Below are positions 8,073-17,353 of a stretch of DNA of 64,000 nucleotides, piece after piece. Position 1 is the stretch's first letter. Every line of letters begins with the position of its first letter. Position numbers and translations under genes: made by a program. Source of the stretch: an uncultured Bacteroides sp. (lineage in GTDB: Bacteria > Bacteroidota > Bacteroidia > Bacteroidales > Bacteroidaceae); contig NZ_CAJLKP010000006.1 in assembly GCF_905207245.1 (NCBI RefSeq), positions 70,222 through 134,221 on the forward strand. The letters are read 5' to 3'. The notes under the pieces are model-generated. The model searched no databases. It was not told the origin of the DNA and saw nothing but the letters and a program-made list of their open reading frames with translations.

Positions 8073-9986
8073 TTATTTCTTCTTTTTACCCCAATACGTC
8101 TTGCTGTTGGTATACCCTGCATAAACAATTGTATGAGTTCTCGGGCTGGCTTCCCAATCCACTTCCCGTTGCAGACATACTTCTACTCCATTGCTGAATG
8201 TGATGCGCTGGTTGTCGGCATCATAGTTCCACGTTGCGCCTTTCCAAGAACCATCGGTTACTTTATGATCGGCAGAAAGTGCCATTGTATTGGATGTTTT
8301 CTGCTTTCCGTAAGAGTAGGAGAGGTCTATATGTTCCCAACTTCCTGTCAGTTCATCTTCTGTTATGGGCAGTTGGGGCACGGCGCCATAACGTTCCGGC
8401 ATTACTACCGGCCATCCCGTACTGGTCCATTTGATGGAACGTACATGCCCCATCATCACGGCATTGCTCGCATTGATACCCGGTATATCTTTGGGCAGAC
8501 GTCCTTGCGAGGCATAATACCAATTCCCATTTCCATCGTCAAAAATAGCACAGTGAGCGATACCTACCCATCCGTTGCTGTTGCTGAACTTGTAGGGGTG
8601 TGTAACGATGGGGAGCATTTCGCCGCCGAATCTGGTGAGATCTGTTCCGTCAATGCCTAAGTAAGGACCCAGAATGCTTTGAGAACGACACACGCGTGTG
8701 TTATAAGGTACCTCCAATGCATCATAAGCCATGAACAGGTAATAATATCCGGTGTTTGGATTATAAATGATTTCCGGTCCTTCGGATGCCTGCCAGCGAT
8801 TCCCAATCTGGCGGGTGACGAGTAGTTGCCCGTAAGGAGCTATATCTTCTTCCGTTCCCCAAGGTTTGGGTAATGTATTCAGTGGCTTTCCGGTGGCTGC
8901 ATCTACTTCCAGAGCCGCTATGCCGCTATGCCATGAGCCGTAAACCAGATAGTGCTTGCCATCTTTGTCGATAATATAACTGGGGTCGATTGCATTCCAT
9001 TTATAATAGCAATTTGTCCAGTCATCGGGCTTGACGTTGAAATTTAATTCTTTATCAGAGGCATTTGTGATGACGTATCCTTTGTCTTCCCAACCTCCAT
9101 TATTGGCGGGATCGGTGTTTTCCATCATACCGATAAAGGCACGTTCGCCCCAGGTGTTCTCACCGTTGATCAGACCCGGGCATACGATGGAGTAGTACAT
9201 GCGATAAAGCCCGTTTCTGACTTTCCGGACACTGGGTGCCCAATAGCCAAAGGTACTTATGTCAGGCTGAACTTCATTCAACCCCATGGCTTTGCGTATT
9301 TCGTTCAATTTAGGAATCACCCAGTCGGGTAGTGAGTTCATGGTACCTCCCATGTATTCCCAATTCACGAGGTCTTTGGATCGACGGCAGTGAAAATGTC
9401 CGCCGTATTCATGCGCATTGCCATACGAGGCATCCGTCTGATACATGTAATAATAACCGTCTTCGGCTAATACTATACTGGGGTCATGTACATTGGCTAA
9501 ATTCCATTGGCTTCTGTTGCTCCAGTCTGCAATGCTGATATAATTATCAGGGTAGGAAGGAGCTATGTATTTGTCCAATTCGGAAGTAATGCTGCGGGCT
9601 GCCGTTGTGAATGAAATTTCTGTTGAATAGGCAGGATTCCCATTGGCTACAGTGGCAAAAGCCTTGGCATAGTATTTAGTTTCAGGCTCAAGTTCCGTTA
9701 TGGTCAGGTTGAGTGACAGACCTGCGCTGCTCATTTCAACAGTCCGGTTGGAAATGGTCGGATTAGACTGGGTATCATAACAAATACCTTTCTTTAAGAT
9801 AGCGGATGGGGTATTTGTTGTGATAGTCGCAATTATAGTTGCTCTATCTTCCGTAACATTTGACACAGATGGTGTCGAAATGGAAATAGTTGTCTCGTCT
9901 ATGTCAGGCTCATTGCTTTCGCTGCTGCACGCTCCTGATAAAACGGAATAACTGAAGAGTAATAGGGTCCACTTGAAGAACTTCAT
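8073..9986 (-). CDS. GH43 endo-alpha-1,5-L-arabinanase-like lipoprotein with N-terminal Fn3-like domain
   Basis: 637 residues: signal peptide with lipid-attachment Cys20, an Fn3-like beta-sandwich (about 33-128), a five-bladed GH43 catalytic domain (about 160-510), and a C-terminal beta-rich domain (about 535-637) like those following GH43 endo-arabinanases. The catalytic triad is readable: D168 in NVHDPS, D334 in NAIDPS and E402 in ASEGPEI. It should cut alpha-1,5-arabinan backbones at the cell surface, generating oligosaccharides for the SusC/D pairs. Last gene of the SusC/D operon, followed by a clear terminator. The Fn3-like domain resembles the separate small lipoprotein just upstream. 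Confidence 0.9.
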   Translation of the reverse strand: MKFFKWTLLLFSYSVLSGACSSESNEPDIDETTISISTPSVSNVTEDRATIIATITTNTPSAILKKGICYDTQSNPTISNRTVEMSSAGLSLNLTITELEPETKYYAKAFATVANGNPAYSTEISFTTAARSITSELDKYIAPSYPDNYISIADWSNRSQWNLANVHDPSIVLAEDGYYYMYQTDASYGNAHEYGGHFHCRRSKDLVNWEYMGGTMNSLPDWVIPKLNEIRKAMGLNEVQPDISTFGYWAPSVRKVRNGLYRMYYSIVCPGLINGENTWGERAFIGMMENTDPANNGGWEDKGYVITNASDKELNFNVKPDDWTNCYYKWNAIDPSYIIDKDGKHYLVYGSWHSGIAALEVDAATGKPLNTLPKPWGTEEDIAPYGQLLVTRQIGNRWQASEGPEIIYNPNTGYYYLFMAYDALEVPYNTRVCRSQSILGPYLGIDGTDLTRFGGEMLPIVTHPYKFSNSNGWVGIAHCAIFDDGNGNWYYASQGRLPKDIPGINASNAVMMGHVRSIKWTSTGWPVVMPERYGAVPQLPITEDELTGSWEHIDLSYSYGKQKTSNTMALSADHKVTDGSWKGATWNYDADNQRITFSNGVEVCLQREVDWEASPRTHTIVYAGYTNSKTYWGKKKK

Positions 9987-10031
9987 AGGTAAATCGTTAT
10001 AGGTAAATTAGTACTATAGAGAAGCAAATTG

Positions 10032-10073
10032 CGAGTTACAATTATAAAAGCAATGCTGTTAAATTGTAACTCG
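10032..10073. repeat. Perfect 12-bp inverted repeat between Fn3 lipoprotein and GH43 genes
   Basis: CGAGTTACAATT at 10032-10043 pairs exactly with AATTGTAACTCG at 10062-10073 across an 18-base loop. No U-run follows on the minus strand, so it is more likely an intercistronic stability or processing hairpin than a terminator. Confidence 0.7.
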
Positions 10074-10087
10074 TAATTAATATAGTT

Positions 10088-10534
10088 TTATTCAGTAGGA
10101 GTTTCTTCAGAAGGCGTTTCCGGTTCTGTTACTCCTACAGTCATTTTCACTTCAGGCGAATAAACTACTCCATTAGGGTAAAGAGTAGCAAAAGCCCGTA
10201 CATAATATACAGTATTGTCTGCCAACTCAGTCAGAGTCGCTTCCATCTTTCCATTCTCAGGAAGAGTTTTCACTGTGGCACTGTAGATGGTAGGATTCTT
10301 GGAAGTATCATAGCAGAAGCCATAGGCCATTACTCTGATAATGCCTTCATCCAAATCTTGCTGACTGACTATTACATCAGAAGTCGCTATAGCGGTAGGA
10401 GCGGCAATCTCGGTCAGTACAGGTGCACCGAGAGATAGTTCATGGCTATCATTGTCATCATCGTCACAAGCGGTAAAACCGATGAGCAGTGAGCAACTCA
10501 CCATTAGTATGCTTAACCATTTATTAAGTTTCAT
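10088..10534 (-). CDS. Small Fn3-like surface lipoprotein
   Basis: 148 residues: a signal peptide ending in GFTAC (Cys23), an acidic DDDDND linker, one Fn3-like beta-sandwich (about 35-132) and a Pro/Glu/Thr-rich tail. The domain resembles the N-terminal domain of the GH43 protein encoded downstream. Both share a GxCYDTxxNPTI segment, a TxTEL turn, and a YYxxAFAT strand. A glycan-binding or spacer role on the surface is inferred from its place after SusD; no catalytic residues are seen. Confidence 0.8.
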   Translation of the reverse strand: MKLNKWLSILMVSCSLLIGFTACDDDDNDSHELSLGAPVLTEIAAPTAIATSDVIVSQQDLDEGIIRVMAYGFCYDTSKNPTIYSATVKTLPENGKMEATLTELADNTVYYVRAFATLYPNGVVYSPEVKMTVGVTEPETPSEETPTE

Positions 10535-10563
10535 ATTTTCGGAGTTTTAATGAGTTTATTTTT

Positions 10564-12345
10564 TTATTGCATTTCCCAGCCGGGATTTTGTCCTAAGTTA
10601 GGCAATCTCTTGACTTCGGCATCCGGTATCGGGAAGTAGTAGTTCTTCGGGCTGTTGAAAGCACGTGATTGGTGCATTTCCGCCGGACCGTAATTGAACA
10701 CCGTGCTTTGCCCCGGAGTTACAGCTACACCGTAAAGGTTGTAAACCTGCTGGTAGTAGGGCAGACTCTTTTCGCTGGCAGCACTTTTGCCTTCGAATAA
10801 CTTCCAGCGGCGCTCGTCGAAGAAACGATGGTCCTCGAAGCAAAGTTCGATGCGGCGTTCGTTGCGGATACGTTCGCGAAGCTGCGACTGGCTCATTCCA
10901 CTGTAGGGTGGCATGCCTACACGGGCACGCACTTCGTTCACATATTGATAAGCATTGTCCGGGCCTTCAGCTTCGTTGATGGCTTCGGCAGCATTCAGCA
11001 ATACTTCGGCATAGCGGAAGATAGGACAGGCGTGTGTATAAGTAGTCGGACTCTTGAACGACATATTATTCAGGAACTTCTTAGTATAGTATCCGGTGAG
11101 TGTTCCACCGTGCAGTTCATGATAATCTTTGCCGGAACCATAAGTAACATCTACTTCACGTTCTTCATCTTGTTTTGCATCTCCCCAGATAGAACCGTGG
11201 TGCAGAATGGTTTGCTCCAAACGTGGGTCACGGTTGGCGTACGGATTCTGCGGATCGTAAGACGGATCTTTATCTATAGGAAGACCATTTTTAGTTTCAT
11301 AGCTATCCACCAGGTTCTGTGTCGGATTGGTACGTCCGGTTGAGTTTACACTACCACTGAATCCGCAGGGAGCCAGGAACAGTTCTATTTCACGGGTTTG
11401 CCATTCTGAACGGCTCAAGATATACTCGTTGTTCAGGTGAGGCGTGGAAACGAAACATTCATAATAGTTCTTGTCCGTATCATTATCTGCCGTAGTATAC
11501 AGTCTGTACGGATTGCTCTGGGATCTGTTTTTCGTGATGAAGTCTGTTGCAGCCGTTGCAGCTTCCCTCCATAGGGAAGCGTCATTGTTAGGATTGTGCA
11601 AAGGCGATGCTCTGTACAACAATGCTCTTGCTTTTAATGCATACGCTGCAGCACCGTTCACACGTCCCCAGTTCAGCTCTTCCTGTGCATACCGGAAAGG
11701 CAACACGTCTTTTATCTTATCACATTCGTCAGCAATCCATTTCAGTGCATCGGCGCAATTGGTGCGTGCCATGTTCATTTGTTCCGGATTGGTGTATTCG
11801 AAAATGATGGGCTCGCCGTTCTCATCTTCACCTACGATGGGGATATCGCCGAACCAACTGGCCTGGTCGAAGTGGAAGATGGCACGGAGCAGTCGGGCTT
11901 CAGCCATGTAACGGTCGTACAAACGGTTGTCGTCACCCTCCATTTCAGTATTCTTCACAACGCTTTCGCGGGCATACTTCAGAAAGTTGTTGGCGGCACG
12001 GATGCCTTTGAAGTTCTTTGGCCAGAAATCTTCTGCAAACGAATGTTTGGTTGCGGAATAAGCGTCTGTCAATACACTGTGATAGTAATGTACACTCCAG
12101 AAAGAGAGTGCATTATCCGTCATACAATCGCGTGATGCACCACGGAACTGGCCATCTGTATAACCTACGAACGCATCCGGTAGGTAGGTATATATATTTG
12201 CCAGATAGCCGCGGGTATTCTCAAATTTCTGGAACACCTGTTCCGCATCCAGGGTCAAGTCTACCTCTTTGTCTAAGAAGTCGCTGCAAGAGGTGAAATT
12301 TACAGCCAGCAGTGCGGCTGCCATATATTTGAATATCTTTTTCAT
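10564..12345 (-). CDS. SusD-like glycan-binding lipoprotein (pair 1)
   Basis: RagB/SusD family, 593 residues, lipoprotein signal ending FTSC (Cys20) followed by SDFLDKEVDLTLDAEQVF, the usual family N-terminus. Helical repeats include LLRAIFHFDQASWFGDIPIV. The C-terminal family signature is visible in YAEVLLNAAEAINEAEGP, VNEVRARVGMP, IRNERRIELCFEDHRFFDERRW and the final NPGWEMQ. It caps the SusC barrel encoded just upstream (12364-15573) and should bind arabinan oligosaccharides. Confidence 0.95.
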   Translation of the reverse strand: MKKIFKYMAAALLAVNFTSCSDFLDKEVDLTLDAEQVFQKFENTRGYLANIYTYLPDAFVGYTDGQFRGASRDCMTDNALSFWSVHYYHSVLTDAYSATKHSFAEDFWPKNFKGIRAANNFLKYARESVVKNTEMEGDDNRLYDRYMAEARLLRAIFHFDQASWFGDIPIVGEDENGEPIIFEYTNPEQMNMARTNCADALKWIADECDKIKDVLPFRYAQEELNWGRVNGAAAYALKARALLYRASPLHNPNNDASLWREAATAATDFITKNRSQSNPYRLYTTADNDTDKNYYECFVSTPHLNNEYILSRSEWQTREIELFLAPCGFSGSVNSTGRTNPTQNLVDSYETKNGLPIDKDPSYDPQNPYANRDPRLEQTILHHGSIWGDAKQDEEREVDVTYGSGKDYHELHGGTLTGYYTKKFLNNMSFKSPTTYTHACPIFRYAEVLLNAAEAINEAEGPDNAYQYVNEVRARVGMPPYSGMSQSQLRERIRNERRIELCFEDHRFFDERRWKLFEGKSAASEKSLPYYQQVYNLYGVAVTPGQSTVFNYGPAEMHQSRAFNSPKNYYFPIPDAEVKRLPNLGQNPGWEMQ

Positions 12346-12363
12346 ATTTCTCTGTTTTTCATA

Positions 12364-15300
12364 TTAGAAACCAATGTTTATACCGAATGTAAATGTCCGG
12401 GTTTTTGGATACCACCATACGTAGCTCATCGGCTTTTCCGGGTCACAACCATCGGGTACGCTGCTCCATGTGCAGAGGTTATATCCGCTGAAGTAGAGAC
12501 GGCACTTGGTCAGGTTGGCCTTTGCAATCAACCGTTTGGGTAATGAATAACCTACTTCGACGTTGCGGAGTGACAAGAAGTTGCCATTTACAATCCAAAT
12601 GTCATTCTGATAAGTTCCCGTATCGCGGTCACTGTCGATGGCATTATAACTACCGTAAGTAGGACGAGGATAGGTTGCATTCACGTTGCGCGAATCAAGC
12701 GGATCGTCAGTATAGTAACCCCATGTTTTTACCACTTCGTGGGTACCTTGATTACCCCATCCTGACCAGGCAACAGCCGGAGACAAGAATACATCACGGT
12801 TCAGATAAGCGGTGAATACGGCACGGGCATCGAAACCTTTCCATTCGAAACCGAAGTTAAGGGTCGGAATCAACTCGGGGATAATGGTGTATGTATCCGG
12901 TATCATGTCGTTAGAGTCAATCTGGCGGTCGCCATTCAAGTCTTTGAATACGGCTGTACCGAGTTTCTGTGCACCATTGGAGGCTGTATTATACGGATAT
13001 TTTTCCGGATGGTCAATAGCATCCTGCTGGCTGGTTGCAATCAGGTTGGCGTCGCTGGCCCATTGAATGAATTTGTAACGGTTCCAACCGCCGACACCGT
13101 TGTTGAATGAGCTTTCGTATAGGCCGGCTACAGAAGTGTAGTCATAGATACGGTTGCCTGTTTTACGTTGCCATTCCACGTTAGGTTCTGTTTCGTCCAT
13201 TTCAGTAATCTTATTCGTATTGTAGGTTAACATACCTTCAATATAGTAGTTGAAATCACCAATATGATGACGATGTCCGAGTGTAACTTCAAAACCTTTC
13301 GTTTCAGCTTTTCCGTATGAGTCTTGTGCAACAGAGATTCCCAAGAGGGAAGGTACACTGGTGCGAGTAACCAGAATGTTAGAACGCCATTCTTGGAAAG
13401 CATCTACCGAACCATAGATCTTTTTATTCCAGAAGTCGAAGTCTAACCCGATATTCAGCATGTCCGAGATTTCCCATTTGTTATTGGCGTTACCAGCCAT
13501 TGTTTCCGCAAATCCGTTGATGTAAGAACCGGAATATCCAAAACCGTAACCAGTAGCGGAACCATACGTATTTTGATAAGCATAACGACCCCCGCCTGTG
13601 GTGGATTGTCCGGCACGGCCGTAAGAAGCGCGAAGTTTCAAGAGGTTGATATTCTTATTTTTCAGCCAGGGCTCTTCGGAAGCTACCCAACCTGCGGATG
13701 CACCGTAGAAAGTTCCCCAACGTTGGTCTTCCCTGAAATTATCACAACCCATGCGTGAGATGTTTCCGGAGAAGATATAACGGTTGGCGTAGTCGTAAGT
13801 TACTTGTCCGTTGTATGAAAGATAACGGTTGGAAGATGCATATCCGTTCGATTGGTTACGGTAAGCGCGAGCGAATGCGCGGGCTTCAACGGTGTGTTGA
13901 CCGAATTTGTTGCTGTAACCTAAACCTCCCATCAAGTTCAGATTGTAGTAGAACTCACGCTGGTTAGGAGTCGGATCACTCAATGCGGAATACGTGGTGT
14001 ACTGCGTATATTTGAATTGTGACGGATCGGTTACATCCATATTCATATAATCATAGTTATATGAATTTACACTGTTCCTTTGAGTGGATTCGAACGTTTC
14101 ATAGGAGTCAAAACTAATGGTTGCATTCACTTTCAGACCTTTCAATATGGGGCTTAAATCACCGTTGACGTTCAATGTAGAATACAAATTACGACGACGG
14201 TTCTTTTCCTGACCCGAAGCGGCGAGGTAGCGACCTGCATTGTTAGCGGTACTGGAGGCGTAGATCTGACCATTCGGTGTGAATACCGGTTCCATAGGGT
14301 TGGCTTCGACAACTCCAAATGTAGTTAAATTGAACACACCTTCTGTGGGCTGGGTAATGTTGTCGATACGTCCACCTAAGTCAAGAGATACGTTGAGGTG
14401 CTTGGTTACATCAATATCGATGTTCGAACGTAAGTTCCAGCGGTTCAATGTATGACCGGTGTTGTAGTTCTCGTTGTAATTAGTCCACTTGTCATTCCAC
14501 ATGCCTTCCTGACGGAGGTAAGAGAATGAAACATAATAGCGGGCACGTTCGTTACCACCACTGATTTGCAGGTTAGTCTTGTACATAGGAGCTGTTTCGC
14601 GATAAAGTTCGTTGGCCCAACTGGTATTGAAGTATCTGTATTGATCGATACCTTCCAGTGTTTCTCCGTTGCATACGCGGCGGTACATTTCAATCTGTTC
14701 GTCGGTGTACATGGGATCCTGACCATCCAAATATTTCACCCGGTTGCGTGTCAGAGCCATGTTATAAGAATTCTGGTTTTCCATTTTGTTACTCAACATC
14801 TGGAAACCTACCTCCTGCGTGAAGTCGATATTCGTCTTTCCGGCGCTACCGCGTTTGGTAGTTACCAGGATTGCACCATTGGCACCGCGCATGCCGTAAA
14901 TTGCAGTGGCGGCAGCATCTTTCAGGATGGTGATGTTCTCAATAGGGAACGCGTCGAGGAAAGAAAGGTCACGTTCCATATTATCCACCATAACCAGCGG
15001 GGCACGTGCACCGGTATTCATGGTACGGATACCACGTATATACATGGCTGTTTCCGTCCATCCCGGTTCACTGGACCATTCGTAAGTTTCCATACCGGTA
15101 ACGGTAGAGGTGAATGCATTCTGAAGCACTGTGATAGGATGCTTTTGCAATTCTTCACCGGTTACTACAGAGGTTGATTCGGTAACCAGCTTTTTGGCTT
15201 TGCGCCCGAATGCCACAGGAGTGGTGTGGAGGTATTCGTCAAGGTCTGATTCCAGTTCAATCTTGAAACCTTCATTAAAGTCTACCGCTACTTGTGCATT

Positions 15301-15573
15301 TTTATATCCCACGCTGCTGATGCATATTTCATCCGACGCTCTTACATTCTTCAAACTGAAGTACCCGTTCTCGTCGGAGAGGACGATGCGGCTTTCTTCG
15401 GCCACATTCACCACGGCTCCGGCAATAGGATTGCCTTCCGTGTCCACAATACGGCCTTTCAACGTCTGTGTGTTCTGTGCCCAGACAGCGCCGGTGGCAA
15501 AGAGTAAAGTTACCAGCAGCAAGGCTTTGCCTGCTCCGGTCATTTTCTTTATGATATGATTCAAATTATACAT
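12364..15573 (-). CDS. SusC-like TonB-dependent transporter (pair 1)
   Basis: 1069 residues: signal peptide ending VWAQ, carboxypeptidase-regulatory-like domain (about 37-115), plug domain (about 135-255, with TAIYGMRGANGAILVTTKRG), then a 22-strand outer-membrane barrel ending in the aromatic TFTFGINIGF. It imports glycan oligosaccharides with energy from TonB. The TonB-box region is unusual: where most SusC proteins have EEVVVVGYG, this one reads LDEYLHTTPVAFGRKAKK. Separated from the preceding SusD stop by 21 bases. Confidence 0.95.
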   Translation of the reverse strand: MYNLNHIIKKMTGAGKALLLVTLLFATGAVWAQNTQTLKGRIVDTEGNPIAGAVVNVAEESRIVLSDENGYFSLKNVRASDEICISSVGYKNAQVAVDFNEGFKIELESDLDEYLHTTPVAFGRKAKKLVTESTSVVTGEELQKHPITVLQNAFTSTVTGMETYEWSSEPGWTETAMYIRGIRTMNTGARAPLVMVDNMERDLSFLDAFPIENITILKDAAATAIYGMRGANGAILVTTKRGSAGKTNIDFTQEVGFQMLSNKMENQNSYNMALTRNRVKYLDGQDPMYTDEQIEMYRRVCNGETLEGIDQYRYFNTSWANELYRETAPMYKTNLQISGGNERARYYVSFSYLRQEGMWNDKWTNYNENYNTGHTLNRWNLRSNIDIDVTKHLNVSLDLGGRIDNITQPTEGVFNLTTFGVVEANPMEPVFTPNGQIYASSTANNAGRYLAASGQEKNRRRNLYSTLNVNGDLSPILKGLKVNATISFDSYETFESTQRNSVNSYNYDYMNMDVTDPSQFKYTQYTTYSALSDPTPNQREFYYNLNLMGGLGYSNKFGQHTVEARAFARAYRNQSNGYASSNRYLSYNGQVTYDYANRYIFSGNISRMGCDNFREDQRWGTFYGASAGWVASEEPWLKNKNINLLKLRASYGRAGQSTTGGGRYAYQNTYGSATGYGFGYSGSYINGFAETMAGNANNKWEISDMLNIGLDFDFWNKKIYGSVDAFQEWRSNILVTRTSVPSLLGISVAQDSYGKAETKGFEVTLGHRHHIGDFNYYIEGMLTYNTNKITEMDETEPNVEWQRKTGNRIYDYTSVAGLYESSFNNGVGGWNRYKFIQWASDANLIATSQQDAIDHPEKYPYNTASNGAQKLGTAVFKDLNGDRQIDSNDMIPDTYTIIPELIPTLNFGFEWKGFDARAVFTAYLNRDVFLSPAVAWSGWGNQGTHEVVKTWGYYTDDPLDSRNVNATYPRPTYGSYNAIDSDRDTGTYQNDIWIVNGNFLSLRNVEVGYSLPKRLIAKANLTKCRLYFSGYNLCTWSSVPDGCDPEKPMSYVWWYPKTRTFTFGINIGF

Positions 15574-15594
15574 ATTCTATATTTGATTTAAGGA

Positions 15595-17349
15595 TTACCA
15601 TTCCGGATTGTTTTCAATTCCTGTTTTCCAGTATTCACCTTCAGGGATAGGATAGAGGTACATCTTCTTTTGGAACACGCGTTTTTGGGCCACTTTGCGG
15701 GTGATGGTTCCATTGGCAGCTACATCGATACCGATGATATTGCGTCCCAATGCCTCTTCCGCTACATTCCAGCGGCGTACGTCCCATGCGCGATGTTCTT
15801 CGAATGCCAATTCTACCGTGCGTTCTTTGCGGATGAAGTTGCGCATCTTCTCTTTGGTGTTCAGATCTGTACGGTCGGCAACATTGCCGGTAATGCCTGC
15901 GCGATGCCGAATCAGGTCGAGTTGGTCGTATACTTCCTTACAAGGACCTTGCACTTCATTCAGTGCTTCGGCATAATTCAGCAGAATTTCCGCATAGCGG
16001 ATGATAGTCCAGAGACGACGTGAATTACCGCTATGGTTTGCACTCAGGATGGTTTCCGGCATGTATTTGCGTACATAATAGCCGGTCGGGGTAGCGTTAG
16101 CATTTCCTACAGGATTATCACGCTGTCCCTTGACAACATTGATTACACCATTCCCCCAGGATACGCCATTATAAAGAATGGAAGCTGCCAGACGTCCGTC
16201 GCGATTAGCCCACATGTTGGCATCGCTGTAACCACTTGCGGCGTTGATGCTCGGATTAACCCCGTTATAAACTGGGGCTCCGGTTTCGTCGTACTCCTGA
16301 AAAGGAGAACTACCGTCAATCATGTCATACATGTCTATTAGGTTTTGGGACGGGCAGAGACCACCACTGCCTCCTTCACCTACCGGGACATCATAGCGAA
16401 TGTTATTCCATGAGATGGTTCCATCATTGCGATAGAAAATCATTTCTTTATTGCTTTCTTCATATGGAGTCAATAACCAGGCATTGGTTAATGCTGTCTT
16501 TGAGTCCGTACCTTGCATCAACGAGTAGTTACCGCCGTAGGTTTCGATGAAACCTTTTGCTGCATCGGCTGCCTGTTGCCACGTGATGCTTGATTCGCTA
16601 CTGTAGCGCGGGCTTGCCATATACAGCATAATACGGCTATAAAGCGCGCGAGCCATAGGTTGTCCGATACGTCCTGCAACATCTTGGTCTGAAGCGTCTT
16701 TATAAACCATCAGGCCTTCTTCACATTCGCTCAGTTCTTTTAGAACAAAGTCAACAACGTATTCCTTTATACTTGGACGGGTTGTATAATTACTCAATAA
16801 ATCACCATTAGGGTCGAGTACCTCCGTTACTATAGGAATAGGACCGTAACGCAGGAAGAGTTCCCAATAGAACCAAGCACGCAAGAAACGCGCTTCAGAG
16901 ATGATATAAGTTTTGTGTTTGATATACTCATCTTCTTTCAGGTCTATATTTTTGGGGACGCTTTCTATGCGCGTAAGTATCATGTTGCATTTGCGAATAC
17001 CACGGTAATAATGTTCCCAAGTACCGCTTAGTTCGGATGCGCCACCGCTGCCGTAATAATTACCTATGTTGAATGTAGTACGCACGCCACCGGTCGCGTA
17101 ACTGGTTTCTGCCAGGTCTGTAGCGGCATCCAGCCATGAATTATTGATGCGGCAGGCACCGTGGCGCAGAAAGTTGTAGGTATCGTAATGGAACTGTAAC
17201 ATCAGGTTCCAGTCGCTGAATACTTCTTCGCCCGTCAACTCATTACTGGGCTGCTTGTCAAGGAAGCCTCCAAACATATCTTCGCAGGAAGTAAGTGTGG
17301 CAGAGGCGATGCTCAGGGCAAATATGCCATATAATAATGTCTTCTTCAT
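15595..17349 (-). CDS. SusD-like glycan-binding lipoprotein (pair 2)
   Basis: RagB/SusD family, 584 residues, lipoprotein signal ending TLTSC (Cys22) then EDMFGGFLDKQPSNELTGEEVF. Signature segments are FLRAWFYWELFLRYGPIPIV, YAEILLNYAEALNEVQGP, RHRAGITG and ERTVELAFEEHRAWDVRRW. The protein ends NNPEW. It begins 4 bases after the stop of the partner SusC (17354), a tight translational link. It would sit on the outer face over that barrel. Confidence 0.95.
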   Translation of the reverse strand: MKKTLLYGIFALSIASATLTSCEDMFGGFLDKQPSNELTGEEVFSDWNLMLQFHYDTYNFLRHGACRINNSWLDAATDLAETSYATGGVRTTFNIGNYYGSGGASELSGTWEHYYRGIRKCNMILTRIESVPKNIDLKEDEYIKHKTYIISEARFLRAWFYWELFLRYGPIPIVTEVLDPNGDLLSNYTTRPSIKEYVVDFVLKELSECEEGLMVYKDASDQDVAGRIGQPMARALYSRIMLYMASPRYSSESSITWQQAADAAKGFIETYGGNYSLMQGTDSKTALTNAWLLTPYEESNKEMIFYRNDGTISWNNIRYDVPVGEGGSGGLCPSQNLIDMYDMIDGSSPFQEYDETGAPVYNGVNPSINAASGYSDANMWANRDGRLAASILYNGVSWGNGVINVVKGQRDNPVGNANATPTGYYVRKYMPETILSANHSGNSRRLWTIIRYAEILLNYAEALNEVQGPCKEVYDQLDLIRHRAGITGNVADRTDLNTKEKMRNFIRKERTVELAFEEHRAWDVRRWNVAEEALGRNIIGIDVAANGTITRKVAQKRVFQKKMYLYPIPEGEYWKTGIENNPEW

Positions 17350-17353
17350 TTTA

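Noticed and set aside
10032..10073. Inverted repeat as an intrinsic terminator
   Set aside because: The stem is A/T rich and is not followed by a U-tract on the minus strand, so it is listed as an intercistronic repeat.
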